DNA from: Actinomycetota bacterium
GTDB lineage: Bacteria > Actinomycetota > Thermoleophilia > BMS3ABIN01
Direction of reading: 5' to 3'
NCBI GenBank assembly: GCA_023489275.1
Contig: JAMDDD010000029.1
Span: 1-39,640, forward strand
DNA length: 39,640 nucleotides
Within the stretch, counting starts at the first letter, position 1; each line of letters opens with the position of its first letter. The translations under genes and the position numbers were made by a program. Below are positions 15,043-22,660 of this stretch, piece by piece. The notes beneath the pieces are model-generated. The model did no database searches, had not been told where the DNA came from, and worked only from the letters and a program-made list of their open reading frames with translations.

Positions 15043-15495
15043 TCAGGTTTGCTCCCGCGGGATGATGGTGACCGGGATCCGGGTGCCATGGATGACATTG
15101 ATGGCGACGCTGCCGATCACCGCCGCCGCCAGCGCCCGGTGTCCATGGGAGCCCATAACGATCTGATCGGCTCCGGAGCTGGCCGCCTCACTTAATATCT
15201 CCTCCCAGGCATTGCCCCGGGCCACCCTGGCGCTGGCATCGATTCCGGCGGCCTCTGCTTTCTGTTTCAGCTTCTCCACGGCAGCGGTCGCCGCCGCCGT
15301 AAGCTGGTTGGTCATTTCGGGAATCTCCGGGTTGAAGCTGATGTCGCTCTCGAAAGCGTAAGCAGGCAAAAAGACGTCAACCACGCTCAAGAAAATAATT
15401 GATGCCTTTACCTGGCCGGCCAGCTCGATCGCGTAGCCGGCGGCCCGCTCGGAAAGCTCCGAGCCGTCCGTTGGAACCAGAATCAGGTTAGTCAT
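15043..15495 (-). CDS. Universal stress protein, single domain
   Basis: The 150-residue UspA fold opens with ILVPTDGSELSERAAGYA and ends with GSHGHRALAAAVIGSVAINVI, the G-2x-G-9x-G(S/T) ATP-binding signature. ATP-binding UspA proteins are linked to stress survival; the exact role here is unknown. The start overlaps the preceding lipoprotein gene by four bases (ATGA), so the two are co-translated. It is one of at least three Usp-type genes in this window. Confidence 0.93.
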   Translation of the reverse strand: MTNLILVPTDGSELSERAAGYAIELAGQVKASIIFLSVVDVFLPAYAFESDISFNPEIPEMTNQLTAAATAAVEKLKQKAEAAGIDASARVARGNAWEEILSEAASSGADQIVMGSHGHRALAAAVIGSVAINVIHGTRIPVTIIPREQT

Positions 15496-16598
15496 GGGGT
15501 ACTCCCGTTTGGTTTGCCTTGACCGGTCGCTGCCGGCGCCGTCCGTCCCGGCGCCTGCGTGAAATATTTTTTCAGCACGCCTTCAACCTGATGGCCTTTG
15601 GCTCCCCGGCCGGGTAGCGTCCAACCGTGGTAAAAAACGCCCTGGGTACGCGGAATCACCTGCATTAAAAAAGCGGCCGCCATGCTGGCCTGCTCCTGTT
15701 CACTTAGCAGCGGCCCCTGGCGGACCAGGCCGGTGACATCATGCCTCCAGGCGCCGAAATCTCCGATCATTACGCCCTTGAGGCCGTCCCGCCTGGCCAC
15801 CGCCGCCGCGCGGTCAAGCACGTCTTCGACGTACGCCGAAAATGCTTTCTGGTCAAATTTGGCGCCGCAGGGATAGATATCCAGCATCAGGTAATCATAT
15901 CCATGAAAATCAAGCGCCTCGAAATCGTGGGGGACTCCGGGGGCTGGCGGCTGACCGCTTAAGTCGGGAACCACCTTGGCCACCAGCGGGCCGTGATACT
16001 TTTGCCTGATCAGCGGCAGCACCTGCTTCGACCAGTTATTGGCACCGGCCGTGCCCAGAACCAGGTTGTAATCATCCAGAGGAGCGAACAGCTCTGCCTG
16101 CTCTTTCTCCGCCGTATCGGCCCATTTAACCGCGTCATCGTTCAGCTCGCTCAGGATGGGAGCAGTTGCCTCGAAGCTGGGGCTTAAGCCGGGGCTTTTC
16201 GTCGAAGGGTCCAGAAACACAGCCAGACCGGCGGCGTGCAGCTGCCGGGTAATGTTGGGTACGTTTGCCGCTTCCCCGGTGAGGATCTCCCGGGGCAGGA
16301 GGCCTCCCCGCTGGGCGATCAGGACCGGAGGATCGATGGCAACGGCATTGATTCCATCCCCCAGAAGCTCTCGCTTGTCATTGACCATCCCCTGCCAGGA
16401 TTCCGGCCGCGGCTCGGAGACGCCACGGTAGAAAGCAATCTGCCGGCGGTGATACACGGGCAATGTACTGATGGTAGCGGCCGGAGCCACCGTCGTCGTC
16501 GAGGCGGTTCCGGCCTGCCCGCAGCCGGCGAGCGCCGTTGCCGCCGGCACAGCAACCGCGGCCGCCAGCAACAGCGGCAGCAGCCGCCGGTGACGCAT
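15492..16598 (-). CDS. Secreted lipoprotein with glycoside-hydrolase-like barrel
   Basis: The 368-residue protein starts with a basic n-region, a hydrophobic stretch and the lipobox LAGC at about residue 25, followed by a Ser/Thr/Ala linker. The remainder reads like a TIM-barrel sugar hydrolase of the type that wraps GH113-like or related domains (QIAFYRGVSEPRPESWQGM, FHGYDYLMLDIYPCG, GVMIGDFGAW, GVFYHGWTLPG). Asp/Glu residues at strand ends are present, but I cannot name the catalytic pair. It is presumably anchored outside the cytoplasmic membrane. It is overlapped by uspA, an odd pairing of a surface lipoprotein and a cytoplasmic stress protein. The true family could be different. Confidence 0.6.
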   Translation of the reverse strand: MRHRRLLPLLLAAAVAVPAATALAGCGQAGTASTTTVAPAATISTLPVYHRRQIAFYRGVSEPRPESWQGMVNDKRELLGDGINAVAIDPPVLIAQRGGLLPREILTGEAANVPNITRQLHAAGLAVFLDPSTKSPGLSPSFEATAPILSELNDDAVKWADTAEKEQAELFAPLDDYNLVLGTAGANNWSKQVLPLIRQKYHGPLVAKVVPDLSGQPPAPGVPHDFEALDFHGYDYLMLDIYPCGAKFDQKAFSAYVEDVLDRAAAVARRDGLKGVMIGDFGAWRHDVTGLVRQGPLLSEQEQASMAAAFLMQVIPRTQGVFYHGWTLPGRGAKGHQVEGVLKKYFTQAPGRTAPAATGQGKPNGSTP

Positions 16599-16847
16599 GA
16601 TTCTTTCAGCGAGTCCGTTAATCGAATCCCTCCGGCATTAATAATGCGTATTTCTGCCACCCATTTTACAGTTTCTCGCAATCCATGTGAGGCGGGCCGG
16701 CCGCAGCGTCGTCCTGGACAGAAACAAGAAATAGTGGAATCCACCGATATTTACATTTTCCCTGTCGTCAATGGCTCGCGGCGGGTACACTTCAGATGAA
16801 TAATTGGACAGGATTGGCTGTGACGGTGCGATCAAGAGGGGGCTAAA

Positions 16848-17144
16848 ATGGAATCGGTTGCATGTCCGTATTGCGAAAAGCAGAACCATACCAGCAACCC
16901 CCGGATTATGGCGGCTTGCGCATATTGCGGCAACCGTTTTGCCGAGGCAAACACCGGTTATCTAGAGCTGGTCATCATCGACCGGGGGCTGGAGAATGCC
17001 GCGGGCGTTGTTGATGATTTGATGGCAAAATGGCGGCAGGCAGGCGAGCTGGACAGGAAAGCGATTGTTGACAGACGGGTAGAATTATCTGATTACGCGG
17101 GACCCGAGCGGAGGCTGTCGCCGGCGCTGGTGACGCCTTTGTGA
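16848..17144 (+). CDS. Small zinc-ribbon protein
   Basis: The 98-residue protein has CPYC and CAYC separated by about 20 residues, a classic treble-clef or ribbon zinc site at the N-terminus. The middle is helical, and the C-terminus contains DRRVELSDYAGPERR, an Arg-rich motif seen at the ends of many unrelated bacterial proteins. The start ATG has AGGGGG upstream. Function unknown. It converges on fixX, separated by a GC-rich inverted repeat. The 249-base gap to the divergent lipoprotein gene presumably holds promoters for both, but none is clear. Confidence 0.75.
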   Translation: MESVACPYCEKQNHTSNPRIMAACAYCGNRFAEANTGYLELVIIDRGLENAAGVVDDLMAKWRQAGELDRKAIVDRRVELSDYAGPERRLSPALVTPL

Positions 17145-17151
17145 AACCAGC

Positions 17152-17189
17152 CCGGCCGGCCCGTTCTTCAAAGGACTGCGGCCGGCCGG
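17152..17189. terminator. GC-rich inverted repeat between convergent genes
   Basis: CCGGCCGGCC (17152-17161) and GGCCGGCCGG (17180-17189) form a perfect 10-bp stem with an 18-base loop between the zinc-ribbon stop and the fixX stop. No clear U tract follows, so a bidirectional terminator is inferred from position. Confidence 0.45.
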
Positions 17190-17203
17190 TCCGGCTGCGG
17201 TCC

Positions 17204-17596
17204 CTAGCCGAACCGGTACTGGACTCCATAGCCACCACGCGGATAGCGCATCTCGATATTTCCGTAAGGGCAACCGCCGCTGCGGCAGGTGCCGCACTCC
17301 AGACAGCCTTCAAACGCGATGGAAATGACTTTCTCCTCACTTTCCCAGCGGTAGACCTGGGCCGGGCAGGAATGTGTGCAATATTTCCGCCGGCAGGTAT
17401 GGCGACAGACCTCGCCATTGATAATCCTCAGGTGCGAGTTTGAGTCCGGCTTGAATTTGACCAGCCCTAGCCGGTTTGCCACCGTCGGCGCCGGCTGGGG
17501 CCAGCCGAGCTCCTCCGGGTCGGGCAGGCAGTCCGGGCAGACTTCCGCCGGCTGCTCTTTGCCGGAGCTTCTTTCCTGTTCTGCTTCTATGCTCAT
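17204..17596 (-). CDS. fixX: FixX-type ferredoxin
   Basis: The 130-residue ferredoxin-like protein ends in the FixX signature GTCRSGGCPYGNIEMRYPRGGYGVQYRFG (shown in parts: CLECGTC, CPYGNIEMRYP, GVQYRFG). Cys residues in CRRKYCTHSCP and CLECGTC with GGC are candidate cluster ligands. In the FixABCX complex it passes electrons between FixC and the membrane quinone side. It carries an N-terminal extension of about 35 residues with an extra CPDC pair not usual in FixX. Its start overlaps the fixC stop by four bases. FixX homologues are usually about 95-100 residues, so the extension is notable. Confidence 0.92.
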   Translation of the reverse strand: MSIEAEQERSSGKEQPAEVCPDCLPDPEELGWPQPAPTVANRLGLVKFKPDSNSHLRIINGEVCRHTCRRKYCTHSCPAQVYRWESEEKVISIAFEGCLECGTCRSGGCPYGNIEMRYPRGGYGVQYRFG

Positions 17597-18942
17597 TTCA
17601 AATCCCTCCAGGCCTGGTAAAAATCCTTGATCAGCGAGCGGACAGGAACCTGTGAGCGAAACAGCCTCGCCAGCAGGCGCTCCTTATCAGCCTTGCTCAT
17701 ATTGTCAACGGTGAGAAACTCGCGGGCCAGCGACGCCAGCAGCTCCGGATAAAGACCAAACAGGTGCTGATGCGAAGAAAGAAAATTCGTGGCGCTGCTG
17801 TACTTTCGCAGGTCCTTGAGGACGAGGCTGTTTTCCAGCATGGTGCGGTAGCGCCCCAGCGCCGCCGCGTCGAAGCGGCCCTCCTCGCGGCAGGAGAGTA
17901 CGGTCTGGGCCGCCATCTGGCCCGACAGCAGCGCCAGGTTGGCGCCCTCGCTGTTGATGGCGTTGACCATGCCGGCGGCGTCGCCGGCCACGAGGACACC
18001 GTCCCCGAAAAGCCTTGGCATGTAACGGTACCCTCCTTCGGGAATCAGATGGGCCGAGTACTCGCGCAGGCCCGCTCCCTGGATCAGCCGGCGGACCTGC
18101 GGCTGCTGCTTGAAGTTGTCCAGCAGGGAATAAGCCTCGCGGGTGCTGCCGACGAGGCTGTCCAGCAGAACCCCGACGCCCACCGAGATCGTGTCGCGGT
18201 TGGTGTAGATGAAGCCGGTGCCGGGCAGCCCGCCGGTGGTCTCGCCGATGATTTCAATAGCGGCGCCGGCGCCCCGGTCCAGGTCGAAACGGTCCTCGAT
18301 CCGGTCGCGGGGAAGGGCCAGCACCTCCTTTACCGCGAGCGCCATCGTCTCTGCCTTGGGCGGACCGGCAGCCAGCCCCGCGGCTTCGGCGAGGAAGTGG
18401 TTGACCCCTTCGGCAATAATGACAACATCGGCCTCCAGGTCGCCGCCGGGACGTCCGGTGCGGACGCCAACAACGCGGCCGTCCTCCCAAAGCAGGCTTT
18501 CCACGAGGGTTTCCGGGATCATCCAGGCGCCCGCCTCGGCGGCGCGCCGGGACAGCCATTTATCGAAGCGTGAGCGATAGACGGTGAATGAATTGTATGG
18601 CTCCGCGCCAAAATCAGTTGACTCAAAGGAAACCTTCATCGCCGAATCGCCGGTCGCCAGCCACATGTCGCGCCGGGTGACATGACGCTCCAGCGGGGCT
18701 TCATGCCAGAAATTTGGAAAGACTTTTGCCGTCGGCTGCGAGAAGATGAGGCCACCCATCATGTTCTTGCTCCCGCACCAGTCACCCCGCTCCAGGCAGG
18801 CGACATCCACGCCCGCGCCGGCGAGCGTGTACGTAGCGGCAAGTCCGGCCGGACCGCCGCCGACGACGATGGCGCCAAAGCGGGAAGGCGCGGGCCGCCG
18901 TTTGCCGTCTCCGCCGGCGGGGTGAACTTGAGATCCGTTCAT
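17593..18942 (-). CDS. fixC: FixC flavoprotein (ETF-quinone oxidoreductase-like)
   Basis: The 449-residue FAD protein opens with AIVVGGGPAGLAATYTLAGAG and LERGDWCGSKNMMGG, the FixC/ETF-QO family start. GDGVLVAGDAAGMVNAINSEGANLALLSG is the second FAD contact. It lacks the C-terminal ferredoxin domain of mitochondrial ETF-QO, which here is the separate FixX. In the proposed complex FixAB take NADH electrons, one branch passing through FixC/FixX to quinone and the other to a low-potential carrier. The gene overlaps fixB by four bases and fixX by four bases, so it is tightly coupled. Confidence 0.94.
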   Translation of the reverse strand: MNGSQVHPAGGDGKRRPAPSRFGAIVVGGGPAGLAATYTLAGAGVDVACLERGDWCGSKNMMGGLIFSQPTAKVFPNFWHEAPLERHVTRRDMWLATGDSAMKVSFESTDFGAEPYNSFTVYRSRFDKWLSRRAAEAGAWMIPETLVESLLWEDGRVVGVRTGRPGGDLEADVVIIAEGVNHFLAEAAGLAAGPPKAETMALAVKEVLALPRDRIEDRFDLDRGAGAAIEIIGETTGGLPGTGFIYTNRDTISVGVGVLLDSLVGSTREAYSLLDNFKQQPQVRRLIQGAGLREYSAHLIPEGGYRYMPRLFGDGVLVAGDAAGMVNAINSEGANLALLSGQMAAQTVLSCREEGRFDAAALGRYRTMLENSLVLKDLRKYSSATNFLSSHQHLFGLYPELLASLAREFLTVDNMSKADKERLLARLFRSQVPVRSLIKDFYQAWRDLK

Positions 18943-20102
18943 TCTGATTCCCCCCCGGTTCCGGCTTCCATCCGCATGGCGCCGCCCTGCTTGAGCAGGG
19001 CCGGGCTCGCTGCAGCGCCGGCAGCCAGCTTTCTCTGTCTCACTTCCCCGATCATCGCCGGCATGACCTCAAAGAGATCGCCGACAATGCCGTAATCGGC
19101 CACTTCGAAGATGGGCGCTTCGGGATCGTTGTTAATCGCCACGATGACGTCAGACTCCTGCATCCCCGCCAGGTGCTGAACAGCCCCGGAAATGCCAACC
19201 GCAAAATAGAGGACAGGCCTCACCGTCTGACCGGTCTGACCGACCTGGCGGTGCTGGGATATCCAGCCGGCATCGACGGCGCCACGCGATGCTCCCACTT
19301 CCCCACCGAGCTCCGCCGCCAGCTCTTCCAGCAGCGCAAAGTTGCGCCCGGCCTTCAGGCCCCTGCCACCGGCGACAATTACCTTTGCTCCCTTGAGCGT
19401 CACCCCGGTGTCCGGATTGGGAACAAACTGAAGCTGCTTTACGGCCGTGGCGGTCGCTTTTATGTGCGGCTTCAGGACTACCGTCTCCCCCGAGACCCCT
19501 TCGACAGGCTGCGGCGCCGTAAATACTCCCGGCCTGACCGTCGCGATTTGGGGGAGATGATGGGGGGTAATTATCGTGGCCATGACGTTGCCGCCAAAGG
19601 CGGGCCGTGTTTGTCGGAGCAACTTTTTTGTGGTATCAATATCAAGCCGCGTGCAATCGGCTGTCAGCCCGGTTTCCAGCTCTGTGGCCGCAGCCGAGGC
19701 GAGATCGCGGCCGCGCGTAGTCGCCCCCAGCAGGATGATCTGGGGGGTGAATTTTTCCGCCAGTTCGACCAGGGCCTGACAGTGCGGGTCAGCGGTGTAA
19801 GGCTCCAGATCCGGATGTTCCACCAGATACGCGACTTCCGCTCCGGATGAGAAAGCAGCACTGGAAAGCTGGCGGCCGGCTGATCCAAGAATGACGGCGG
19901 CGGGCCTGGCTCCCAGCTTCCGGGCCAGCGCCGCCGCCTCTCCCATCAGCTCCCAGGATACCGGTTCAGCGCGCCCGCCTTCCTGTTCGATGACCACCCA
20001 GACCTCCCCCGGCCCAACCGGCATCCCGCTCTTCCGGCTTTGATCTGTTTGCTCGGTTGAAATATTTTTCTTCTCGCTGCCTTTAACCACGACTGCCGCC
20101 AA
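18939..20102 (-). CDS. fixB: Electron transfer flavoprotein alpha subunit (FixB)
   Basis: The 387-residue protein has the alpha-ETF FAD-binding end VLYFAVGISGAVQHLAGM followed by AINNDPEAPIFEVADYGIVGDL, and an N-terminal Rossmann-like half (VWVVIEQEGG...). The track start is TTG 20102, overlapping the fixA stop by 20 bases. GTG 20090 or ATG 20024 are alternatives, and none has a strong Shine-Dalgarno, so the first 27 residues are uncertain. FixAB pairs are the electron-bifurcating ETF type when a FixC/FixX partner is present. That function is inferred from the gene set and not from a single residue. It sits between fixA and fixC. Confidence 0.94.
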   Translation of the reverse strand: MAAVVVKGSEKKNISTEQTDQSRKSGMPVGPGEVWVVIEQEGGRAEPVSWELMGEAAALARKLGARPAAVILGSAGRQLSSAAFSSGAEVAYLVEHPDLEPYTADPHCQALVELAEKFTPQIILLGATTRGRDLASAAATELETGLTADCTRLDIDTTKKLLRQTRPAFGGNVMATIITPHHLPQIATVRPGVFTAPQPVEGVSGETVVLKPHIKATATAVKQLQFVPNPDTGVTLKGAKVIVAGGRGLKAGRNFALLEELAAELGGEVGASRGAVDAGWISQHRQVGQTGQTVRPVLYFAVGISGAVQHLAGMQESDVIVAINNDPEAPIFEVADYGIVGDLFEVMPAMIGEVRQRKLAAGAAASPALLKQGGAMRMEAGTGGESE

Positions 20103-20934
20103 TCGTCAGACCGCGCTCAGCCAGCTTGTCAAATAAAGCCGCGGCGATTTCATTGGGAGGCCTGTCCGGTCCGCTCAGCGTCTCCCCGCGCTCGCGCGCC
20201 GGCGGCGCAAACACTTTGCTCACCCGGGTCGGCGACCCTTTCAGACCCAGGCGATCCGGCTCCACCTCCAGGTCAGCCGCGCTCCAGACCTCAACCGGCG
20301 CTTTCGCCGCCCGGAGAAGATCCGGCAAGGCTGCATAGCGGATCGGATTGCAGGCTTCGGTGATCGTCACGGCTACCGGCAGCCGCGCCTCCAGGAGCTC
20401 CCGGCCATCCTCGCGCTGGCGCCAGGCGCGCACGGTGCGCGTTTCCGCCGCCACTTCCAGCAGCGAGCAAACGTAAGTAACCTGGCTCAAATCGAGCCGG
20501 CGCGCCAGCCCCGGACCTACCTGGCCTGTATCGCCGTCAATCGACTGCTTGCCGCAAAACACCATGTCAACTCCGGCGCCGCCGGCGGCTATGAGTTCGC
20601 CGGCGATCTTCCTGATCGCGGCGGATAGCGTGTAGGTGGTCGCCAGCGTGTCGGCGCCGGCAAAGGCCCGGTCGGAAAGAAGCACCGCCCGGTCGATGCC
20701 ATAGCCAAGGACTTTTCTCAGCGCCTCGTCCGCCTGGGGCGGGCCCATGGAAAGCGCGGTAATGGTGCCGCCGTGACTGTCCCTTACCTTGAGCGCCGCT
20801 TCCAGGGCATAAAGATCGTACGGATTGATTACAGACGGAATCCCCTGCCGGATGAGACTGCCGGAATCGGGATCGATCCTGACCTGGGTGGTGTCGGGCA
20901 CCTGCTTTATGCAAACAACCGAGTTAATCCGCAA
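20083..20934 (-). CDS. fixA: Electron transfer flavoprotein beta subunit (FixA)
   Basis: The 283-residue beta-ETF starts CIKQVPDTTQVRIDP and continues with INPYDLYALEAAL and GKQSIDGDTGQVGPGLARRL, the family signature for flavin and AMP sites. The start TTG 20934 is supported by AGGAGG 8 bases upstream. It is the first fix gene and lies 54 bases after a small Cys-rich gene. Together with FixB it would accept electrons from NADH. In nitrogen fixers this complex feeds nitrogenase, but no nif genes are visible here, so another low-potential sink is likely. Confidence 0.94.
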   Translation of the reverse strand: MRINSVVCIKQVPDTTQVRIDPDSGSLIRQGIPSVINPYDLYALEAALKVRDSHGGTITALSMGPPQADEALRKVLGYGIDRAVLLSDRAFAGADTLATTYTLSAAIRKIAGELIAAGGAGVDMVFCGKQSIDGDTGQVGPGLARRLDLSQVTYVCSLLEVAAETRTVRAWRQREDGRELLEARLPVAVTITEACNPIRYAALPDLLRAAKAPVEVWSAADLEVEPDRLGLKGSPTRVSKVFAPPARERGETLSGPDRPPNEIAAALFDKLAERGLTIGGSRG

Positions 20935-20988
20935 CTGCCGCCTCCTGCTTCTTCATCCTGCTTCTTCGGCTGCCTGCGCCGTTAACAC

Positions 20989-21234
20989 CTACGCGCCCGC
21001 CCGCGACAAGGGACAGCGGTCAGGATCTCCTTTCATGCACACCTCTAACTCGCGGTACGTCAACAGGGAGGCGTGCTTTCCCCGGCAGCAGACAAACCTG
21101 CCGCAATAATTGAGAAGATAATCAGGACCCTTTTTGCCGGGACCTTTGCCGGGACCCCGGCGGGCCCAGAAAAAGGGGCAGCCGCTCGCGGGCCTGGCCG
21201 CGGAAGTTTTCATGCCGCTGGCGCTTGTTTTCAT
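20989..21234 (-). CDS. Small Cys-rich protein in the fix operon
   Basis: The 81-residue product has six Cys, with CPFF, NYCGRFVCCRG, and VCMKGDPDRCPLS. The order, a CPFF near the front then YC...CCRG and CMKGDP..CP at the end, resembles small Cys-rich proteins of unknown function that bind a metal or cluster. The first ATG has GGGGG about eight bases upstream; a second in-frame ATG seven codons later is possible. The N-terminal part is rich in Arg, Lys and Gly. It lies between a STAS gene and fixA in the same direction with gaps of 63 and 54 bases, so it is probably co-transcribed with the fix genes. I do not recognise its family with certainty. Confidence 0.6.
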   Translation of the reverse strand: MKTSASGMKTSAARPASGCPFFWARRGPGKGPGKKGPDYLLNYCGRFVCCRGKHASLLTYRELEVCMKGDPDRCPLSRAGA

Positions 21235-21297
21235 TTAAGCACCCCCAAACGCTCTCCGGGCAGTTGAACCCGGACGGCGAAGAAGTCTCCCGGCATC

Positions 21298-21648
21298 TTA
21301 TGCTTCCGCCAATCCTGCCAGAGCCTCTTCCTTGCTTGGAAAGATGTCAAAAACACTGTTTAGACCCGTGATCTGAAAGATCCAGTTGACATTTTCATCG
21401 ACGCTGACCAAGACAAGCTTGCCGCTCTTTGGTTTGAGTCTTTTCACGCCGCCTATCAGCACGCCTAATGCGGAGCTGTCAATGAAATGAACGCCGGACA
21501 TATCAACCATAATCTTAAGACTTCCGTCATCAAGCGCACCCAGAAGCGCTTCCTTTAGCCGCGGAGCCGTATAGAGGTCAAGTTCTCCGGAAACCTCAAT
21601 AATGGCGACTCCATCAGGATTTCTTTCGCTCTTTAGATCAAATTCCAT
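21298..21648 (-). CDS. STAS-domain anti-anti-sigma factor
   Basis: The 116-residue STAS protein contains GELDLYTAPRLKEALL and MSGVHFIDSSALGVLIGG, where the Ser in DSSALG is the usual phosphorylation site for SpoIIAA/RsbV proteins. These bind an anti-sigma kinase and free a sigma factor. The start ATG follows GGAGGAG. No kinase or sigma factor gene is beside it. It is upstream of the Cys-rich gene and fixA, so it may head that transcript. The 261-base gap to the divergent ferredoxin gene is AT-richer and likely holds both promoters. Confidence 0.93.
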   Translation of the reverse strand: MEFDLKSERNPDGVAIIEVSGELDLYTAPRLKEALLGALDDGSLKIMVDMSGVHFIDSSALGVLIGGVKRLKPKSGKLVLVSVDENVNWIFQITGLNSVFDIFPSKEEALAGLAEA

Positions 21649-21909
21649 ACGTCTCCTCCAACAGGGTTTGAAATGGTTTTATCGTCGCGCCGGTGCATGG
21701 CCTGTTACCTGCATCAGCAAAACATCTTATCAGCTTGGAACGGCCGATGTTGGATATTACGGATTGTATGTTGTATAAACAGCGGAACCGCCGAATATCG
21801 CCATCGTGGTAGCGCCCCGGCGCTGGTTTTAGGATTTTACCTCCGTGGTAATTAAAGTAAACTTCACGGCGAGATCAGGCGAACCGGAACCAAAGGAAAG
21901 GAGAAAGGA

Positions 21910-22110
21910 ATGCGTGTAAGGATTGAGCCCAGGGACGAGTGTCTTGGCGATGCCATTTGTGCTGACGAATGCCCCGAGGTATTCGTGATAAACGATGAGG
22001 ACGGCCTCGCCATGGTGATAAAGGAGTCCCCTGACGAAAGCCTGAGGGAAGCCGTGCAAAGCGCTGCCGATGAATGCCCGGCAGAGATAATTATCATCGA
22101 AGAGGACTGA
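21910..22110 (+). CDS. Short 4Fe-4S ferredoxin with an Asp cluster ligand
   Basis: This 66-residue ferredoxin has CLGDAICADECPEVF near residue 11 and DECPAEI near 60. The second Cys of the usual CxxCxxC is Asp (CxxDxxC), as in the well-known Pyrococcus furiosus ferredoxin, where Asp ligates the cluster and it readily converts to 3Fe-4S. The rest (FVINDEDGLAMVI, acidic C-terminus) also fits that class. The start ATG has AAAGGAG just upstream. It is encoded divergently from the STAS-fix transcript and could be the low-potential acceptor of the bifurcating FixABCX complex; that is inference. Confidence 0.9.
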   Translation: MRVRIEPRDECLGDAICADECPEVFVINDEDGLAMVIKESPDESLREAVQSAADECPAEIIIIEED

Positions 22111-22164
22111 GTCTGTCTTTTTCGAAACGGGCTTAGCGCCGGCGGCACAATCAAAGGGGAAGGA

Positions 22165-22560
22165 ATGCGCCATACCGGTGACAGGAAAGAAGCTGCCTTG
22201 CTGGCCCTGGTGCTGGCGGCGATGGCGCTGGCTTTATCCGCCTGCGGGACGAGCTACGGCAACGGCGGAAGCTCAAGCACAGGCGGGGCCGCGAAGACCA
22301 CCGGCCATGCGGCCAGCGTATCGATGACGAATTATGCCTTTCATCCCGCCAATCTAACCGTCTCCAGAGGAACCACTGTGACCTGGTCCAACGGCACGAA
22401 CATCGTTCATACCGTGACGGCTGACAGCGGGGCGTTTGATTCGGGCAACGTGAATCCTGGAAAGTCTTTCAGTTACACGTTTGATCAGGCGGGCACATTT
22501 CCGTATCATTGCACCTATCATGTGGCACTGGGTATGCGCGGGACCGTCACGGTCAAATAA
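22165..22560 (+). CDS. Cupredoxin (plastocyanin/azurin-like) lipoprotein
   Basis: The 131-residue protein has a signal peptide ending in LSAC (lipobox near residue 27), then a Gly/Ser linker. A blue-copper fold follows, with IVHTVT giving the first His, and HCTYHVALGM giving Cys, His and Met. It would be an anchored type 1 copper electron carrier outside the membrane. The start ATG 22165 has a GGGGAAGGA site upstream. It lies 54 bases after the ferredoxin and may be on the same transcript. A 12-bp GC-rich hairpin follows the stop. Confidence 0.93.
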   Translation: MRHTGDRKEAALLALVLAAMALALSACGTSYGNGGSSSTGGAAKTTGHAASVSMTNYAFHPANLTVSRGTTVTWSNGTNIVHTVTADSGAFDSGNVNPGKSFSYTFDQAGTFPYHCTYHVALGMRGTVTVK

Positions 22561-22578
22561 TCCAGTCTTTGGGGAAAT

Positions 22579-22607
22579 CGTCGGGGCGGCTGAAGGCCGC
22601 CCCGACG
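22579..22607 (+). terminator. Strong hairpin after the cupredoxin gene
   Basis: CGTCGGGGCGGC, loop TGAAG, GCCGCCCCGACG is a perfect 12-bp stem 19 bases after the stop. The expected U tract is missing, so termination is probable but not certain. Confidence 0.65.
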
Positions 22608-22660
22608 CCAAAATCAGATGCCTCTGACCATGACGCAAATTAAAATGATTATCAACGGGG

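Noticed and set aside
17204-20934. Nitrogen fixation locus
   Set aside because: FixABCX is present, but there are no nif genes; FixABCX also serves non-fixing bacteria.
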